A DNA stretch of 64,000 bases, taken from positions 248,001 through 312,000 of the forward strand of contig NZ_JAFBDQ010000001.1 in the NCBI RefSeq assembly GCF_016908315.1, written 5' to 3'. Every line of letters begins with the position of its first letter. Position 1 is the first letter of the stretch. The translations under genes and the position numbers were made by a program. The notes under the pieces were generated by a model that saw nothing but the letters and a program-made list of their open reading frames with translations, was not told where the DNA came from and ran no database searches. The DNA comes from Halanaerobacter jeridensis. GTDB lineage: Bacteria > Bacillota > Halanaerobiia > Halobacteroidales > Halobacteroidaceae. Below, in pieces: positions 1-8,930 of the stretch.

Positions 1-1
1 T

Positions 2-328
2 GGCCAGCAAGTAGCGGAAGAAATATTGTCTACTCCTGATAAACCCACAGCTTTGATTGCAGTTAGTGATTTAATGGCTTTAGAAATTATGAAGACACTA
101 AAAAAGGCTGGGGTAGCAATTCCTGAAGATATATCAATTATTGGTTTTGATGATATTCCTGCTGCTCGTTATTCTGATCCGGCATTAACTACAGTAGCTC
201 AAAATGGAATAGGCTTAGGTAAGGAAGCAACTAAGTTTATTTTAGATAGTTTAGAGGGTAAAAAAACATCAGACGCCAAATTATTAGCGACAGAATTAGT
301 ACTTAGAGAATCAGTTGCCGAAAGATAA
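2..328 (+). CDS. LacI/GalR-family regulator, C-terminal part only
   Basis: The window opens inside this gene; the readable frame gives about 108 residues up to the stop at 328. The remnant has the end of a LacI/GalR ligand-binding domain: an 'ALIAVSDLMALEIMKTLKKAG' segment, then 'IPEDISIIGFDDIP', the hallmark stretch before the last helices, then 'TTVAQNGIGLGKEA'. The DNA-binding half lies upstream and cannot be seen. The next gene, a GH4 glycosidase 36 bases downstream, suggests it controls beta-glucoside or related sugar use, by inference. Family call is firm; the ligand is unknown. Confidence 0.85.
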   Translation, partial: GQQVAEEILSTPDKPTALIAVSDLMALEIMKTLKKAGVAIPEDISIIGFDDIPAARYSDPALTTVAQNGIGLGKEATKFILDSLEGKKTSDAKLLATELVLRESVAER

Positions 329-364
329 ATTTAATTGTTGTAATTAAATTAGGGGGTAAATATA

Positions 365-1594
365 ATGGGAGCTAAATTAAGTGTAATTGGCGGGAGTGGA
401 TTATATACACCGCTGTTATTTGATGCTGTAATTAATAATCAAACAGAAATTGAGTTTGATGAGATCTGTTTGAATGGTAGAACTGAATCAAAATTGAAAT
501 TGATCGCAGAAGTATGTCAAAATCTAGTCCAAAATTCTGATTTGAATTTTAAAGTTACTTATACTACTGATCGTCAAGAGGCTTTAACAGGTTCAGATTT
601 TGTATTAACTCAGATTAGAGTGGGAGGTATGAAAGCGAGAGCACATGATGAAAAATTCCCACTAAAATATGATATTATCGGTGAAGAAACAGTTGGCCCA
701 GGTGGTTTTGCTAATGCTTTACGTACTGTACCCGTAATGTTAGATATTGCCCAAGAAATTGAGGAGTATGCTCCAGATAGCTTAGTAATTAATTTAACTA
801 ATCCAGCTAGTATAGTACAGCAGGCTATTCAAGCTAAAACTGAACTTGATATTATTAGTGTTTGTGATTTACCAGTAGGAGTTATAAATAAGATAGCAAA
901 TTTATTAGATATAGATAGTTCTGCTTTAGAAGTTGATTATGCTGGTTTAAATCATTTAGGCTGGTACACTGGATTTTATTATCAAGGACAAGATAAATTA
1001 GAAGAAATATTAGCTGAAGTTGAAAAATTAGAATTAGGAGTTAATGGTGATTTGATTAGAACTTTAGGAGCGGTACCAGTTCCATATATGAAATATTATC
1101 ATCATCATCAACAGCAAGTTGCAGCAGCTAAAGAAAAGGATGAATTAAGAGCCAAAGAATTATTGTCTACAGGTGAAAAGATAAAAGAAGAATTAGCTGC
1201 AAATCCTAATCAAATTCCTGAGACTATCTATCAACGAGGAGCTATTTGGTATTCGGATGTGATTGTACCTTTAATATCTGCTTTGCAAAATGACCAACCT
1301 CAGAAGTTTATTTTAAATGTAGCTAATAAGGGATTAATTCCTGAGTTAAACGATGAGGTAATTGTTGAGGTGCCGGCTGTAGTTAATTCAAGTCGAATTA
1401 AACCGTTAGAAGCTCCAGCAATACCTGAGCAAGTAAAAGGAATAATTGCTCAAGAAGCTAATTTTCGTAATTTAGCTACTAAAGCTGCTATAAGTGGTGC
1501 TGATAAAGATATTTTAAGAGCTTTATTAGCTAATCCTCAAGTCCCTTCTTATGAAATTGCTAAGAAGTTATTAGGTGAGGTAAAAGAAAAATAA
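365..1594 (+). CDS. GH4 family glycosidase (6-phospho-beta-glucosidase-like)
   Basis: A 409-residue glycoside hydrolase of family 4, the NAD+- and metal-dependent group that cleaves phosphorylated (sometimes plain) glycosides in the cytoplasm by an oxidation-elimination route. Visible signs are the N-terminal nucleotide-binding loop GGSGLYTP (residues 9-16), QIRVGG at 83-88, ETVGPGG at 108-114, NPA at 146-148, and the likely metal ligands Cys167 (CDLP) and His197 (NHLGW). ATG 365 follows a GGGGG-type ribosome site. It sits right behind a LacI-type regulator and ahead of a terminator, so it may be its target. CDLP where many family members have CNxP may reflect a subfamily; the substrate cannot be read from sequence. 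Confidence 0.88.
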   Translation: MGAKLSVIGGSGLYTPLLFDAVINNQTEIEFDEICLNGRTESKLKLIAEVCQNLVQNSDLNFKVTYTTDRQEALTGSDFVLTQIRVGGMKARAHDEKFPLKYDIIGEETVGPGGFANALRTVPVMLDIAQEIEEYAPDSLVINLTNPASIVQQAIQAKTELDIISVCDLPVGVINKIANLLDIDSSALEVDYAGLNHLGWYTGFYYQGQDKLEEILAEVEKLELGVNGDLIRTLGAVPVPYMKYYHHHQQQVAAAKEKDELRAKELLSTGEKIKEELAANPNQIPETIYQRGAIWYSDVIVPLISALQNDQPQKFILNVANKGLIPELNDEVIVEVPAVVNSSRIKPLEAPAIPEQVKGIIAQEANFRNLATKAAISGADKDILRALLANPQVPSYEIAKKLLGEVKEK

Positions 1595-1647
1595 AGTTAA
1601 AATAAATGATAGAAAAATTTAATATATAGATTTTGCTCAAATAAAGA

Positions 1648-1674
1648 CCTTAGCTTTTAAGCTAGGGTTTTTAT
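1648..1674 (+). terminator. Intrinsic terminator after the GH4 gene
   Basis: CCTTAGC and GCTAGGG arms enclose a TTTTAA loop (1648-1667) and run into a T-rich tail, 50 bases past the GH4 stop codon. It separates this unit from the pseudokinase gene. Confidence 0.8.
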
Positions 1675-1739
1675 TTTGTTTTATTTTTGTTAAAATTAAT
1701 GCTAGATAAAGTCAAAATTGAGAGTTGGAGGTCATAAAA

Positions 1740-3152
1740 ATGAAAAAATTAGATGATGATAAGGTAGCAGAGAAAGTGTTTCAAAGTAGAGATTCTAAAG
1801 GCCGAGTAGCTCGAGATATAATTAAAGAGATTAAGAAATTAATTAAGCAAAATAAAAAAGAACTATCGTCAGAACAATATTTTAGTTATCAAGCAGTAGA
1901 GAATATTGATGGAGATTATTATTTACTGCGTGAAGATGAAAATTTAACACCTTTAAAAGAGTATTTGAATTCTAATGAAGTAGGAATAAAAAGAATTGTT
2001 ACTTGGATGCAGACAATATTAGATTTATTTGCTGAAGCAGAAGCTCTTAATTTGAATTTGCCTGGGATTATACCAGAAAGCTTATGGGTCAATGAAAATA
2101 ATGAGCTATGTATAGTGGATCCTATTGTTACTCAAAGGATAACTCAATATCGGGAACAATTAAAATTTGATTTTGAAGAAAAGGTATTACTACCTCCAGA
2201 AATTGGAGAAGGTGCAGACTGGTCAGTCCAAGCTCAAATTTATTCTATTGCATCTTTCTTTTATTATTTATTATCTTCTAAACCATTATTTGAAGGAGAA
2301 GAAGATAGTGGTAAATTAATGGCTAAGATAAGAAAAATTAAACCCTTAAGTCCCCAAATAATAAATCCTAAGTTATCAACTGAGTTAAGTGCTTTATTAT
2401 TAGATTGTTTAGCTAAAGATGCGGCAGATAGACCAGAAAGTTTTGCAGTAGTAGCTAAAGAATTAAATCGCTTAGTTCAGAATAAACAATTGTTTTCTTC
2501 TTCTAAGGAAGAAGAAAAAATTAAAGAAGAACAAACCAAAAAGAAAAAAATGTATAAGTTTAAGGAATTGAGCTTTTGGTTCGTTTATAGATATGGGAAA
2601 TTTACCGCTGTTTTAGTAGTAGTTTTAACAATATTAGCTTCATTTGCTTTTTCTGGTGGTTATGAACCAGTAATTAATAAGAAAACCCCTTCTAAAAAAG
2701 TAGTAAAATATTTCTATAAATCTATTAATGATAAGCATATTAATTTGTTTAAAGAAACTATTAATTCTAAGCAACTATCTCATATTGAGAGTATGATTAC
2801 AAATGGTTATATAATAGAAACAACTAAAAATTTCTTTTCCAGTCCCCCACCACCAGCGAAAGAAAGTAATGCTCAGAAAAAAGAAGAAGTTCAACAACAA
2901 GAAAGAAGAATATTTAAAATTAAAGATTTAAATATTCAGCAGATTGAAGCTGGGCCAACCCCTGAATATAGAAGTAATTATTATTTTGTTTTTACAAAAC
3001 AGGAAGAAAAAGCAAAAATTGAAATGAGCGATAGAATAATATTAATTAAGAAAAAAGACAAATGGAAAATAAAGAAAATTGTCGGAGATATTCAAAATCG
3101 ACAGTTTTTAAAGAAAAAAGAAAAAAAGTTAAAGGAAAAAAAGGAAAAATAA
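1740..3152 (+). CDS. Membrane-anchored protein-kinase-like protein, probably a pseudokinase
   Basis: A 470-residue protein. Residues about 1-245 follow the C-lobe pattern of Ser/Thr protein kinases: an LPGIIPESLWV stretch lines up with the catalytic HRDLKPENILV loop, VDPIV with the DFG loop, LLPPE with the APE motif, then QAQIYSIASFFYYLLS and CLAKDAADRPES. The catalytic Asp, Lys and Asn of the HRD loop are replaced by Gly, Ile and Ser, and there is no glycine-rich loop or VAxK lysine, so catalysis is unlikely. A Lys/Glu-rich linker precedes one membrane helix (about 285-310) and a roughly 150-residue outer domain. I chose ATG 1740, behind GGAGG, over the upstream TTG 1725, which overlaps that site. 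It may scaffold or sense; its ligand is unknown. Confidence 0.7.
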   Translation: MKKLDDDKVAEKVFQSRDSKGRVARDIIKEIKKLIKQNKKELSSEQYFSYQAVENIDGDYYLLREDENLTPLKEYLNSNEVGIKRIVTWMQTILDLFAEAEALNLNLPGIIPESLWVNENNELCIVDPIVTQRITQYREQLKFDFEEKVLLPPEIGEGADWSVQAQIYSIASFFYYLLSSKPLFEGEEDSGKLMAKIRKIKPLSPQIINPKLSTELSALLLDCLAKDAADRPESFAVVAKELNRLVQNKQLFSSSKEEEKIKEEQTKKKKMYKFKELSFWFVYRYGKFTAVLVVVLTILASFAFSGGYEPVINKKTPSKKVVKYFYKSINDKHINLFKETINSKQLSHIESMITNGYIIETTKNFFSSPPPPAKESNAQKKEEVQQQERRIFKIKDLNIQQIEAGPTPEYRSNYYFVFTKQEEKAKIEMSDRIILIKKKDKWKIKKIVGDIQNRQFLKKKEKKLKEKKEK

Positions 3153-3321
3153 GTTTTGTTTAGAATATAATATATTAGCATTAATTGTTATAAGTTGAAA
3201 ATTATAAGAAAATAATAGCAATTATAATCAATTAAAGAAATATAGTACTTTATATAGTATTTAAATTGGATTGATTGCTGAAAATTTGGGGGTAATTTTT
3301 TATTAAGTAGGGGGAGAGGAA

Positions 3322-4767
3322 ATGAGTGAGAAACAGGAAGAAATATTTGATTTAAATTTAATTAATGATGAAAGTTTTTATACTAATTTAATGCAGCAAA
3401 TTGATATGCCAGTTATAGCTTGGGATCAAAATTTTATAATTAAAGATTGGAATGAAGAAGCTAGCAAATTATTAGGTTGGAATAAAGAAGAAGCTCTTAA
3501 TAAAAATTTATTCAAGATGATTATAGCGGATAAAGAGCAAAGTATAAATATTACTAAGCTCAAAAAAACAATTACTAGCCATGAACATCAAATTGATTAT
3601 ATCAGTTTAGAAAATAAGACAGGAGAAGAAATAATAACTACCTGGGACAATATTTTAATTAATAGTAATCAGACATTACAAGTAATATCATTCATTAAAA
3701 ATATTACTAAACGACAACAAAGAAAAAATAAAATTAAATATCTTAATTTTCATGATAAGTTAACTGGCTTATATAATCGAGAATATTTTCAAGAAGAATT
3801 AAAAAGATTAGATGTAGAACGGCAATTGCCATTAAGTATTTTAGTGGGAGATGTAAATGGGCTAAAGATGGTTAATGATGCTTTTGGTTATCAAGCGGGG
3901 AACCAGTTGTTAAAAAGAATAGCTGATATATTAAAAAAAGTGTGTCGAGAAGAAGATATAATTGCTCGAGTAGGTGGAGATGAGTTTGCTTTGTTATTTC
4001 CCCGCACGGGACGAAAAGATGTAGAGAGAATTCAAGAAAGAATAGAATGGCAGTGTAGAAATCATAAAGCAGATCCAATTATTCCTAGTATTGCTTTGGG
4101 AACAGCAGTTAAAACTGAGAAAGAACAGAAAGTCAATAAGATATTAACTTTAGCTGAAGATCGAATGTATAAGCATAAGTTAGTAGAGAGTAATAGTTTT
4201 CGTAACTGTATTATCTCTTCATTAGAAAAATCTTTATTAGAAAAAAGTGAGGAAACTGAAAATCATAATCATCGTTTAAAGAAATATTCACTACAGATTG
4301 GACAGAAGCTAAATTTAGAAAGTGATAAATTGGATGAATTAGAGATATTAGCTAGACTACATGATATAGGAAAAATTGCTATTCCGGATAGTATCTTAAA
4401 AAAACCAGGTGCTTTAAATGAAGAAGAATGGTCTAAAATGAAAGAACATCCTGAGATAGGTTATAGAATTGCTGCTGCCTCTAAAGATTTAGCAGCAATA
4501 GCCGATAAGATATTATCTCATCATGAGCGCTGGGATGGAACAGGTTATCCTAATGGTTTAGCTGGAGAAGAAATTCCATTACTATCTCGAATAGCTAGTG
4601 TAGTAGATGCTTATGATGCAATGACAAATGACCGAGTTTATCGTCCAGCGATGGATGAAGCAGAAGCAAAGGAAGAATTGATTAATTGTGCAGGAACTCA
4701 ATTTGACCCCCAAATTGTTGACATATTTATTAATCAAATTTTAGAAAATGATGTAACAGCATACTAA
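3322..4767 (+). CDS. PAS-GGDEF-HD-GYP cyclic-di-GMP enzyme
   Basis: A 481-residue soluble signalling protein with three domains: PAS (about 15-130), GGDEF diguanylate cyclase (about 135-290) and HD-GYP phosphodiesterase (about 310-475). The cyclase active site GGDEF is intact at 218-222 and the inhibitory RxxD site sits exactly five residues before it (REED, 209-212). The HD-GYP site is also intact, with HD at 347-348 and HHERWDGTGYP at 400-410. It could therefore make and break cyclic di-GMP; HD-GYP enzymes typically yield GMP. No membrane helix is visible, so the PAS input is cytoplasmic. A strong terminator follows. Which activity dominates cannot be told from sequence. Confidence 0.9.
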   Translation: MSEKQEEIFDLNLINDESFYTNLMQQIDMPVIAWDQNFIIKDWNEEASKLLGWNKEEALNKNLFKMIIADKEQSINITKLKKTITSHEHQIDYISLENKTGEEIITTWDNILINSNQTLQVISFIKNITKRQQRKNKIKYLNFHDKLTGLYNREYFQEELKRLDVERQLPLSILVGDVNGLKMVNDAFGYQAGNQLLKRIADILKKVCREEDIIARVGGDEFALLFPRTGRKDVERIQERIEWQCRNHKADPIIPSIALGTAVKTEKEQKVNKILTLAEDRMYKHKLVESNSFRNCIISSLEKSLLEKSEETENHNHRLKKYSLQIGQKLNLESDKLDELEILARLHDIGKIAIPDSILKKPGALNEEEWSKMKEHPEIGYRIAAASKDLAAIADKILSHHERWDGTGYPNGLAGEEIPLLSRIASVVDAYDAMTNDRVYRPAMDEAEAKEELINCAGTQFDPQIVDIFINQILENDVTAY

Positions 4768-4792
4768 TTAAATTTAATAAATAATTGCTCAT

Positions 4793-4826
4793 AAAAACCA
4801 ACCTGAGAATATCAGGTTGGTTTTTA
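4793..4826 (+). terminator. Intrinsic terminator after the PAS-GGDEF-HD-GYP gene
   Basis: Perfect arms AAAAACCAACCTGA and TCAGGTTGGTTTTT enclose a GAATA loop and end in a T run, 26 bases beyond the stop. The A-rich 5' side means it could also act for transcription from the other strand. Confidence 0.9.
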
Positions 4827-4923
4827 TAGTAAAAAAAACAACAATTAAGAAGGATTACTACTAAAAAGATAGAAATATGTAGATATATGTAGGATTCTAT
4901 CATCAAAATAAGGAGGAATTAAA

Positions 4924-6600
4924 TTGGGAGGAATAAGTTATTATTTAGAACCAATAGTTAAGAAATGGGTTAATCCAGGGCCAAAAACTAAAATAATTAG
5001 TTGTATTTCTATCTGTATATTATTTGTATTAAGTTATTTAATTATTAATTTTGCTGGTTCCCAAAGTTATTTACATCTTCATTTGTTATATCTGACAATA
5101 ATTATTGCAGCTTTGATATTTAAGTTGCCGGGAGGGGTAGTAGCTGGTAGTATTGGGGGGCTTATTTTAGGTCCACTTATGAGTTGGCAAATGACTGGTA
5201 GTATTTATAATCTAAATAATTGGTTGGGTAGAGCTTTTTTAGCAATTATTGTTGGATTTTTTTCAGGAATTATTTTAGATATTTTAAGTGAAAAAATTAA
5301 TCAATTAGCGCAGCAGGGGTATTATAATCAGATTACTGAATTACCTAATCGCCAGAATTTACATATGAAATTAGATAGAATTATTAATTTGAAAAAAGGG
5401 AATAATAAGAGATTTGTTCTCTTAGTAATTAGTATTGAAAATTTTGCTGATATTTTTAATATGATAGGTTATCAGCAATCTGATAGTTTTTTACGAAAAG
5501 TGAAACAATATTTACTGAAACATTTAAATGAAAATGGGGAATTATATCATGCACATAATAATAAATTTAACATTTTATTGTTAAACCATGATAAATCTAC
5601 CGCTCTTAAACGGGCTAAAGAGTACTCTAGTTTTCTACAAGAGCCAGTGTTGTTTAATGGGATTCCAATTTATTTAAAAACAAGTATTGGTTTAGCAGCA
5701 TATCCTGAGCATAGTCAAACAGGAGAAGAAATTATTAATAAAGCTTATATAGCAATGGATAAAGCTCGTTCTAATAGTTTAGATTATAGATGGTATCATA
5801 AGAATTTAGACAAAAAAAGCAAACATAATTTTTTACTTTTAGGTGATGTTAAAAAAGCTCTACGGGAAGATGAATTTGAATTACATTATCAGCCTAAAAT
5901 TAATAGTGTAGAAAATGAGGTTATAGGATTAAAAGCTTTAATTCGTTGGGATTATCCAGGGCGGGGTTATATTCCTCCTAATCAATTTATCCCTCAAGTT
6001 GAGCAGACAGGATTGATTAATCACTTAACTATTTGGGTTTTAGAGCAGGCGATTAAAGATTGGAGAAAAATGAAAAAAGATAGTTATGAAGTAAAAATTT
6101 CAATTAATATTTCTGCTCGTGATTTACAGGACCCAGATTTTGTAGGTAATATAAAAGAAATTTTAAAGAAGTATGATATTAACCCTTCATTTTTAGAATT
6201 TGAAATTACTGAACGAGATATTATGAATAGATTTTCTCAAACTAAAGAAGTATTAAATCAGATTGTTAAATTAGGGATTGATATTTCTTTAGATGATTTT
6301 GGAACGGGTCATTCTTCATTAGCTTATTTAAAATATTTACCTACTAAAAGTATTAAGATTGATAGAGCATTTATTAAAGATATTTTGATAGATGATAAAG
6401 ATAAAGCAATTACTGAAGCTGCAATTAAAATGGCGCATTCACTTGATAAAACCGTAGTTGCTGAAGGAGTAGAGAATCAGCAAAGTATCGACCTTTTGCG
6501 AGGAATGGACTGTGATATAGTTCAAGGTTATTATATTAGTAAACCTAAGCCCCTGTCAGAAATAAAAAAATGGTTTGAAACAGAAGAGTTTAAGGTTTGA
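4924..6600 (+). CDS. Membrane GGDEF-EAL protein with both active sites altered
   Basis: A 558-residue protein with three or four membrane helices in the first 125 residues, then a GGDEF-like domain (about 135-290) and an EAL-like domain (about 305-550). The cyclase motif has decayed to HNNKF (211-215). In the EAL domain the metal-binding Glu of the EAL motif is Lys337 (GLKALIRW), while the other expected residues remain: Asn395, Glu427, the DDFGTG pair at 457-458, Lys478, Glu514 and Gln534. It may therefore bind cyclic di-GMP as a receptor rather than turn it over (inference). The start is TTG 4924, behind AAGGAGG at 4910-4916. It lies near another cyclic-di-GMP gene and before a lipid kinase. 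Confidence 0.85.
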   Translation: MGGISYYLEPIVKKWVNPGPKTKIISCISICILFVLSYLIINFAGSQSYLHLHLLYLTIIIAALIFKLPGGVVAGSIGGLILGPLMSWQMTGSIYNLNNWLGRAFLAIIVGFFSGIILDILSEKINQLAQQGYYNQITELPNRQNLHMKLDRIINLKKGNNKRFVLLVISIENFADIFNMIGYQQSDSFLRKVKQYLLKHLNENGELYHAHNNKFNILLLNHDKSTALKRAKEYSSFLQEPVLFNGIPIYLKTSIGLAAYPEHSQTGEEIINKAYIAMDKARSNSLDYRWYHKNLDKKSKHNFLLLGDVKKALREDEFELHYQPKINSVENEVIGLKALIRWDYPGRGYIPPNQFIPQVEQTGLINHLTIWVLEQAIKDWRKMKKDSYEVKISINISARDLQDPDFVGNIKEILKKYDINPSFLEFEITERDIMNRFSQTKEVLNQIVKLGIDISLDDFGTGHSSLAYLKYLPTKSIKIDRAFIKDILIDDKDKAITEAAIKMAHSLDKTVVAEGVENQQSIDLLRGMDCDIVQGYYISKPKPLSEIKKWFETEEFKV

Positions 6601-6644
6601 ATTTTCTGAATTAACAAGGTATGATATATATAGAGGTGACGAAA

Positions 6645-7538
6645 ATGAAAAAATTAAAATTAATATATAATCCGATGGCAGGGAATAAAGAATTCCCCAA
6701 AAAGCTTGATCAGTGTATTGAAAAGTTGCAGACAGCTAACTATCAAGTTAGTATTTTTAGAAGTGCTAAACCAGGTGATTTAAAAATGGGATTAAAGGAT
6801 GTAACTTCTGAATATGATGCAGTAGTTGTCGCTGGTGGAGATGGGTCTATTAATGAAATCATTAATGCTTTGCTGGAAGAAGAGTTAAATATTCCTTTAG
6901 GTATAATACCAGCGGGAACTGCTAATGACTTTGCTCGACAGTTAAATATTCCTCAACAGATAGAAAGTGCTGTAGATGTAATCTTAGACAATAAGATTCA
7001 AAGAGTAGATATAGGGCAAGTTAATGGGCAATATTTTGTTAACGTCTGTGCAGCGGGATTATTAGCTAATGTATCACATCAAATTGATATTAACTTAAAA
7101 AATACTTTAGGGAAATTAGGGTATTATATAAAAGGAATAGAACAGCTGCCTAAATTCAAAAATATTCCTTTAAAAATTGAGACATCACAGAAAGTTATTG
7201 AAGAGGAATTTTACTTGTTTTTGATTTTAAACGGTAAAAGTGCAGGCGGTTTTGAACAATTAGCTCCTCAGGCGCAAGTTGATGATGGGGTTTTTGATTT
7301 TTTAGGGATTAAGGCCTGTCCTTTGCCTCAAATAGCAACTTTGTTTGTTAAGATGCTGCAGGGAAAACATTTAGATGATCAAAATTTAATTCATCTGCGA
7401 GATGATAGTTTTCAAATAGAGACCACAGATGATAAATTAGATGATTATCATTCGGATTTAGATGGAGAAAAGGGTCCTGCTTTTCCTTTAGATATTTCAC
7501 TCATTCCTAAGCACTTAAAAGTGTTTGTAGGAACTTAA
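6645..7538 (+). CDS. Diacylglycerol-kinase-family lipid kinase (YegS/DagK type)
   Basis: A 297-residue lipid kinase of the DAGK catalytic family. The phosphate-binding site is visible as YNPMAG near the N-terminus, GGDGSINEI, and GIIPAGTANDFAR, the fingerprint of DagK, YegS and BmrU. The family transfers phosphate from ATP to diacylglycerol or related lipids at the membrane face; here it probably serves phospholipid recycling. ATG 6645 (MKKLKLIYNP) is preferred because AGAGGTGA lies just upstream, while ATG 6621 has no ribosome site. It begins 44 bases after the GGDEF-EAL gene, so the two may be cotranscribed. A perfect 12-bp hairpin spans its stop codon. Confidence 0.9.
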   Translation: MKKLKLIYNPMAGNKEFPKKLDQCIEKLQTANYQVSIFRSAKPGDLKMGLKDVTSEYDAVVVAGGDGSINEIINALLEEELNIPLGIIPAGTANDFARQLNIPQQIESAVDVILDNKIQRVDIGQVNGQYFVNVCAAGLLANVSHQIDINLKNTLGKLGYYIKGIEQLPKFKNIPLKIETSQKVIEEEFYLFLILNGKSAGGFEQLAPQAQVDDGVFDFLGIKACPLPQIATLFVKMLQGKHLDDQNLIHLRDDSFQIETTDDKLDDYHSDLDGEKGPAFPLDISLIPKHLKVFVGT

Positions 7539-7564
7539 ACTTTGCACTAAAAGTGCAAAGTTTT
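7537..7564. terminator. Hairpin at the end of the lipid kinase gene
   Basis: AAACTTTGCACT and AGTGCAAAGTTT form a perfect 12-bp stem with an AAA loop, starting in the stop codon. The T tail is only four bases, so it may be a weak or two-way terminator. Confidence 0.65.
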
Positions 7565-7607
7565 AAGTTGAAAGAATAAAACATTAGTAGAGAAGGGATA
7601 AACAATA

Positions 7608-7685
7608 ATGAATTGGAAATTGAAATCACTATTTTTATTAGGTAGTATAGGAATTTTAGGTACCTTCTACCTAATACAGCTCTAA
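7608..7685 (+). CDS. Possible 25-residue single-helix membrane peptide
   Basis: A short reading frame gives MNWKLKSLFLLGSIGILGTFYLIQL: a positively charged N-terminus and one long hydrophobic stretch, as in small membrane proteins. An AGAAGGG ribosome site lies about ten bases before the ATG. It is alone between the kinase hairpin and the promoter of the protease gene. The ribosome site and clean hydrophobic pattern argue for translation, but with no known relative and such a short length it could be chance. Confidence 0.35.
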   Translation: MNWKLKSLFLLGSIGILGTFYLIQL

Positions 7686-7716
7686 GGGAATATTTTGCAG
7701 TTGTTAAATCATATAT

Positions 7717-7746
7717 TTGGGATAGATAGCAAGAATATGATATACT
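7717..7746 (+). promoter_or_regulatory. Likely sigma-A promoter of the M48 protease operon
   Basis: TTGGGA (7717-7722), 18 bases, then TATACT (7741-7746), with the start codon 43 bases further on. It falls in the only intergenic space ahead of the protease-DUF362-Nudix-GH31 run. Confidence 0.4.
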
Positions 7747-7788
7747 TAAATTATTGAGATTATATCTTAGAAAGAAGGTGGTGTTTTA

Positions 7789-8919
7789 ATGAAAGATGTT
7801 TATGAGCAAAAAAGGCGAAAATTAGCTCAAGAATATAATCAATCTAAGGATCGTTATCGGACTTATAAATTAATTTTCAACTTTTTATTTTGCTTTGGAT
7901 TTATATTTTTTGCTCTTGAGCAAAAAATATATCAAGAATTAATAACTAAATTACCTTTCTTAGATTTGAAATTACTTACTTTTATAATTATTATTTATGC
8001 TATTTATTCTAGTTTAGATTGGACTTTGAATTATTTTTTATTTTATCAATTAGAGCAGGAATATAATTTGTCTAATCAATCTGGTAGTGAGTGGTTGATA
8101 GATAAATTGAAAATGAGCGTTTTAAGTATTTTATTCTTATATATAGCTGCCCGGGCATTTTTGATTTTTAGTAGTTACTATAGTGATTTATGGTGGATAG
8201 GCTTTGCTTTAGCAGGTGTGCTATTTACTGTAGTTTTAAATTTCTTATTTCCTGTAGTTATTTTTCCTATGTTTTTTGAGTTGACTCCTTACCCTGATAC
8301 TCCGTTACGTGATAGATTAATGAATTTATTTGCTACAGCTGATGTTGAAGTAGCAGATATTTATGAATTTGATCTTAGTTCGAAACGCAATTCTGCTAAT
8401 GCAGCTGTGATGGGGATGGGACAAACGCGAAAAATAATTTTAGGAGATAATTTAACTGAAAAATATAGCAATGATGAGATAGAAGCTGTCTTGGCCCATG
8501 AAATTGCTCATCATGCCTATAACGATATTTTTAAATTGTTGTTTTTACAACTAGGTAGTTTATTAATTACTACATTTATTTTATCTACTTTTTGGCAATC
8601 ATTAGTTGATTATTTAGGATATAGTAATCCTTATGGAATTGTTGTGCTACCTTTATTTATGATAACTTTAGGTTTTTTAAGTTGGTTATTGAGTCCTGTA
8701 GAATTATATTTGCAGCGTAAGACAGAAGAAGCGGCAGATGATTTTGCTTTGCATTTAATTGAAGAGCCTAGCAAATTAGGTACTGCTTTAGCTAAATTAG
8801 CTGATGAAAGTTTGGTAGAATTAAAACCAAGTTTATATAAATTATTATTTAAAGCTTCTCATCCTCCAATTGATAAGCGAGTAGAAAAAGCTTTACAGTG
8901 GGCTGAGGAGAAAGAATAG
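7789..8919 (+). CDS. M48 family (Ste24/CAAX-prenyl-protease-type) membrane metallopeptidase
   Basis: A 376-residue integral membrane zinc protease. Several hydrophobic segments flank the zinc motif HEIAHH (HExxH) near residue 237, and a downstream EEAADDFAL supplies the third, glutamate ligand. Length and layout match the Ste24-like branch of family M48, which cuts peptides at or in the membrane. Bacteria lack prenylated CAAX substrates, so a role in membrane-protein quality control is more likely (inference). ATG 7789 follows GAAGGTGGTG. The next gene starts 11 bases after its stop, suggesting one operon. Confidence 0.88.
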   Translation: MKDVYEQKRRKLAQEYNQSKDRYRTYKLIFNFLFCFGFIFFALEQKIYQELITKLPFLDLKLLTFIIIIYAIYSSLDWTLNYFLFYQLEQEYNLSNQSGSEWLIDKLKMSVLSILFLYIAARAFLIFSSYYSDLWWIGFALAGVLFTVVLNFLFPVVIFPMFFELTPYPDTPLRDRLMNLFATADVEVADIYEFDLSSKRNSANAAVMGMGQTRKIILGDNLTEKYSNDEIEAVLAHEIAHHAYNDIFKLLFLQLGSLLITTFILSTFWQSLVDYLGYSNPYGIVVLPLFMITLGFLSWLLSPVELYLQRKTEEAADDFALHLIEEPSKLGTALAKLADESLVELKPSLYKLLFKASHPPIDKRVEKALQWAEEKE

Positions 8920-8930
8920 AGAGGGATAAT

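Noticed and set aside
3872-4078. Open frame on the - strand inside the PAS-GGDEF-HD-GYP gene
   Set aside because: It is the reverse of a clear GGDEF coding region and has no independent start signal. The same holds for - strand frames at 23690, 24521, 25848, 32488, 40365, 41714, 46920, 56521 and 62096.
7537-7564. Hairpin after the lipid kinase as a further copy of the repeat-element tip
   Set aside because: It shares TGCACT...AGTGCA with the tips but lacks the TCTATATAAAG terminus and body; a simple terminator is sufficient.
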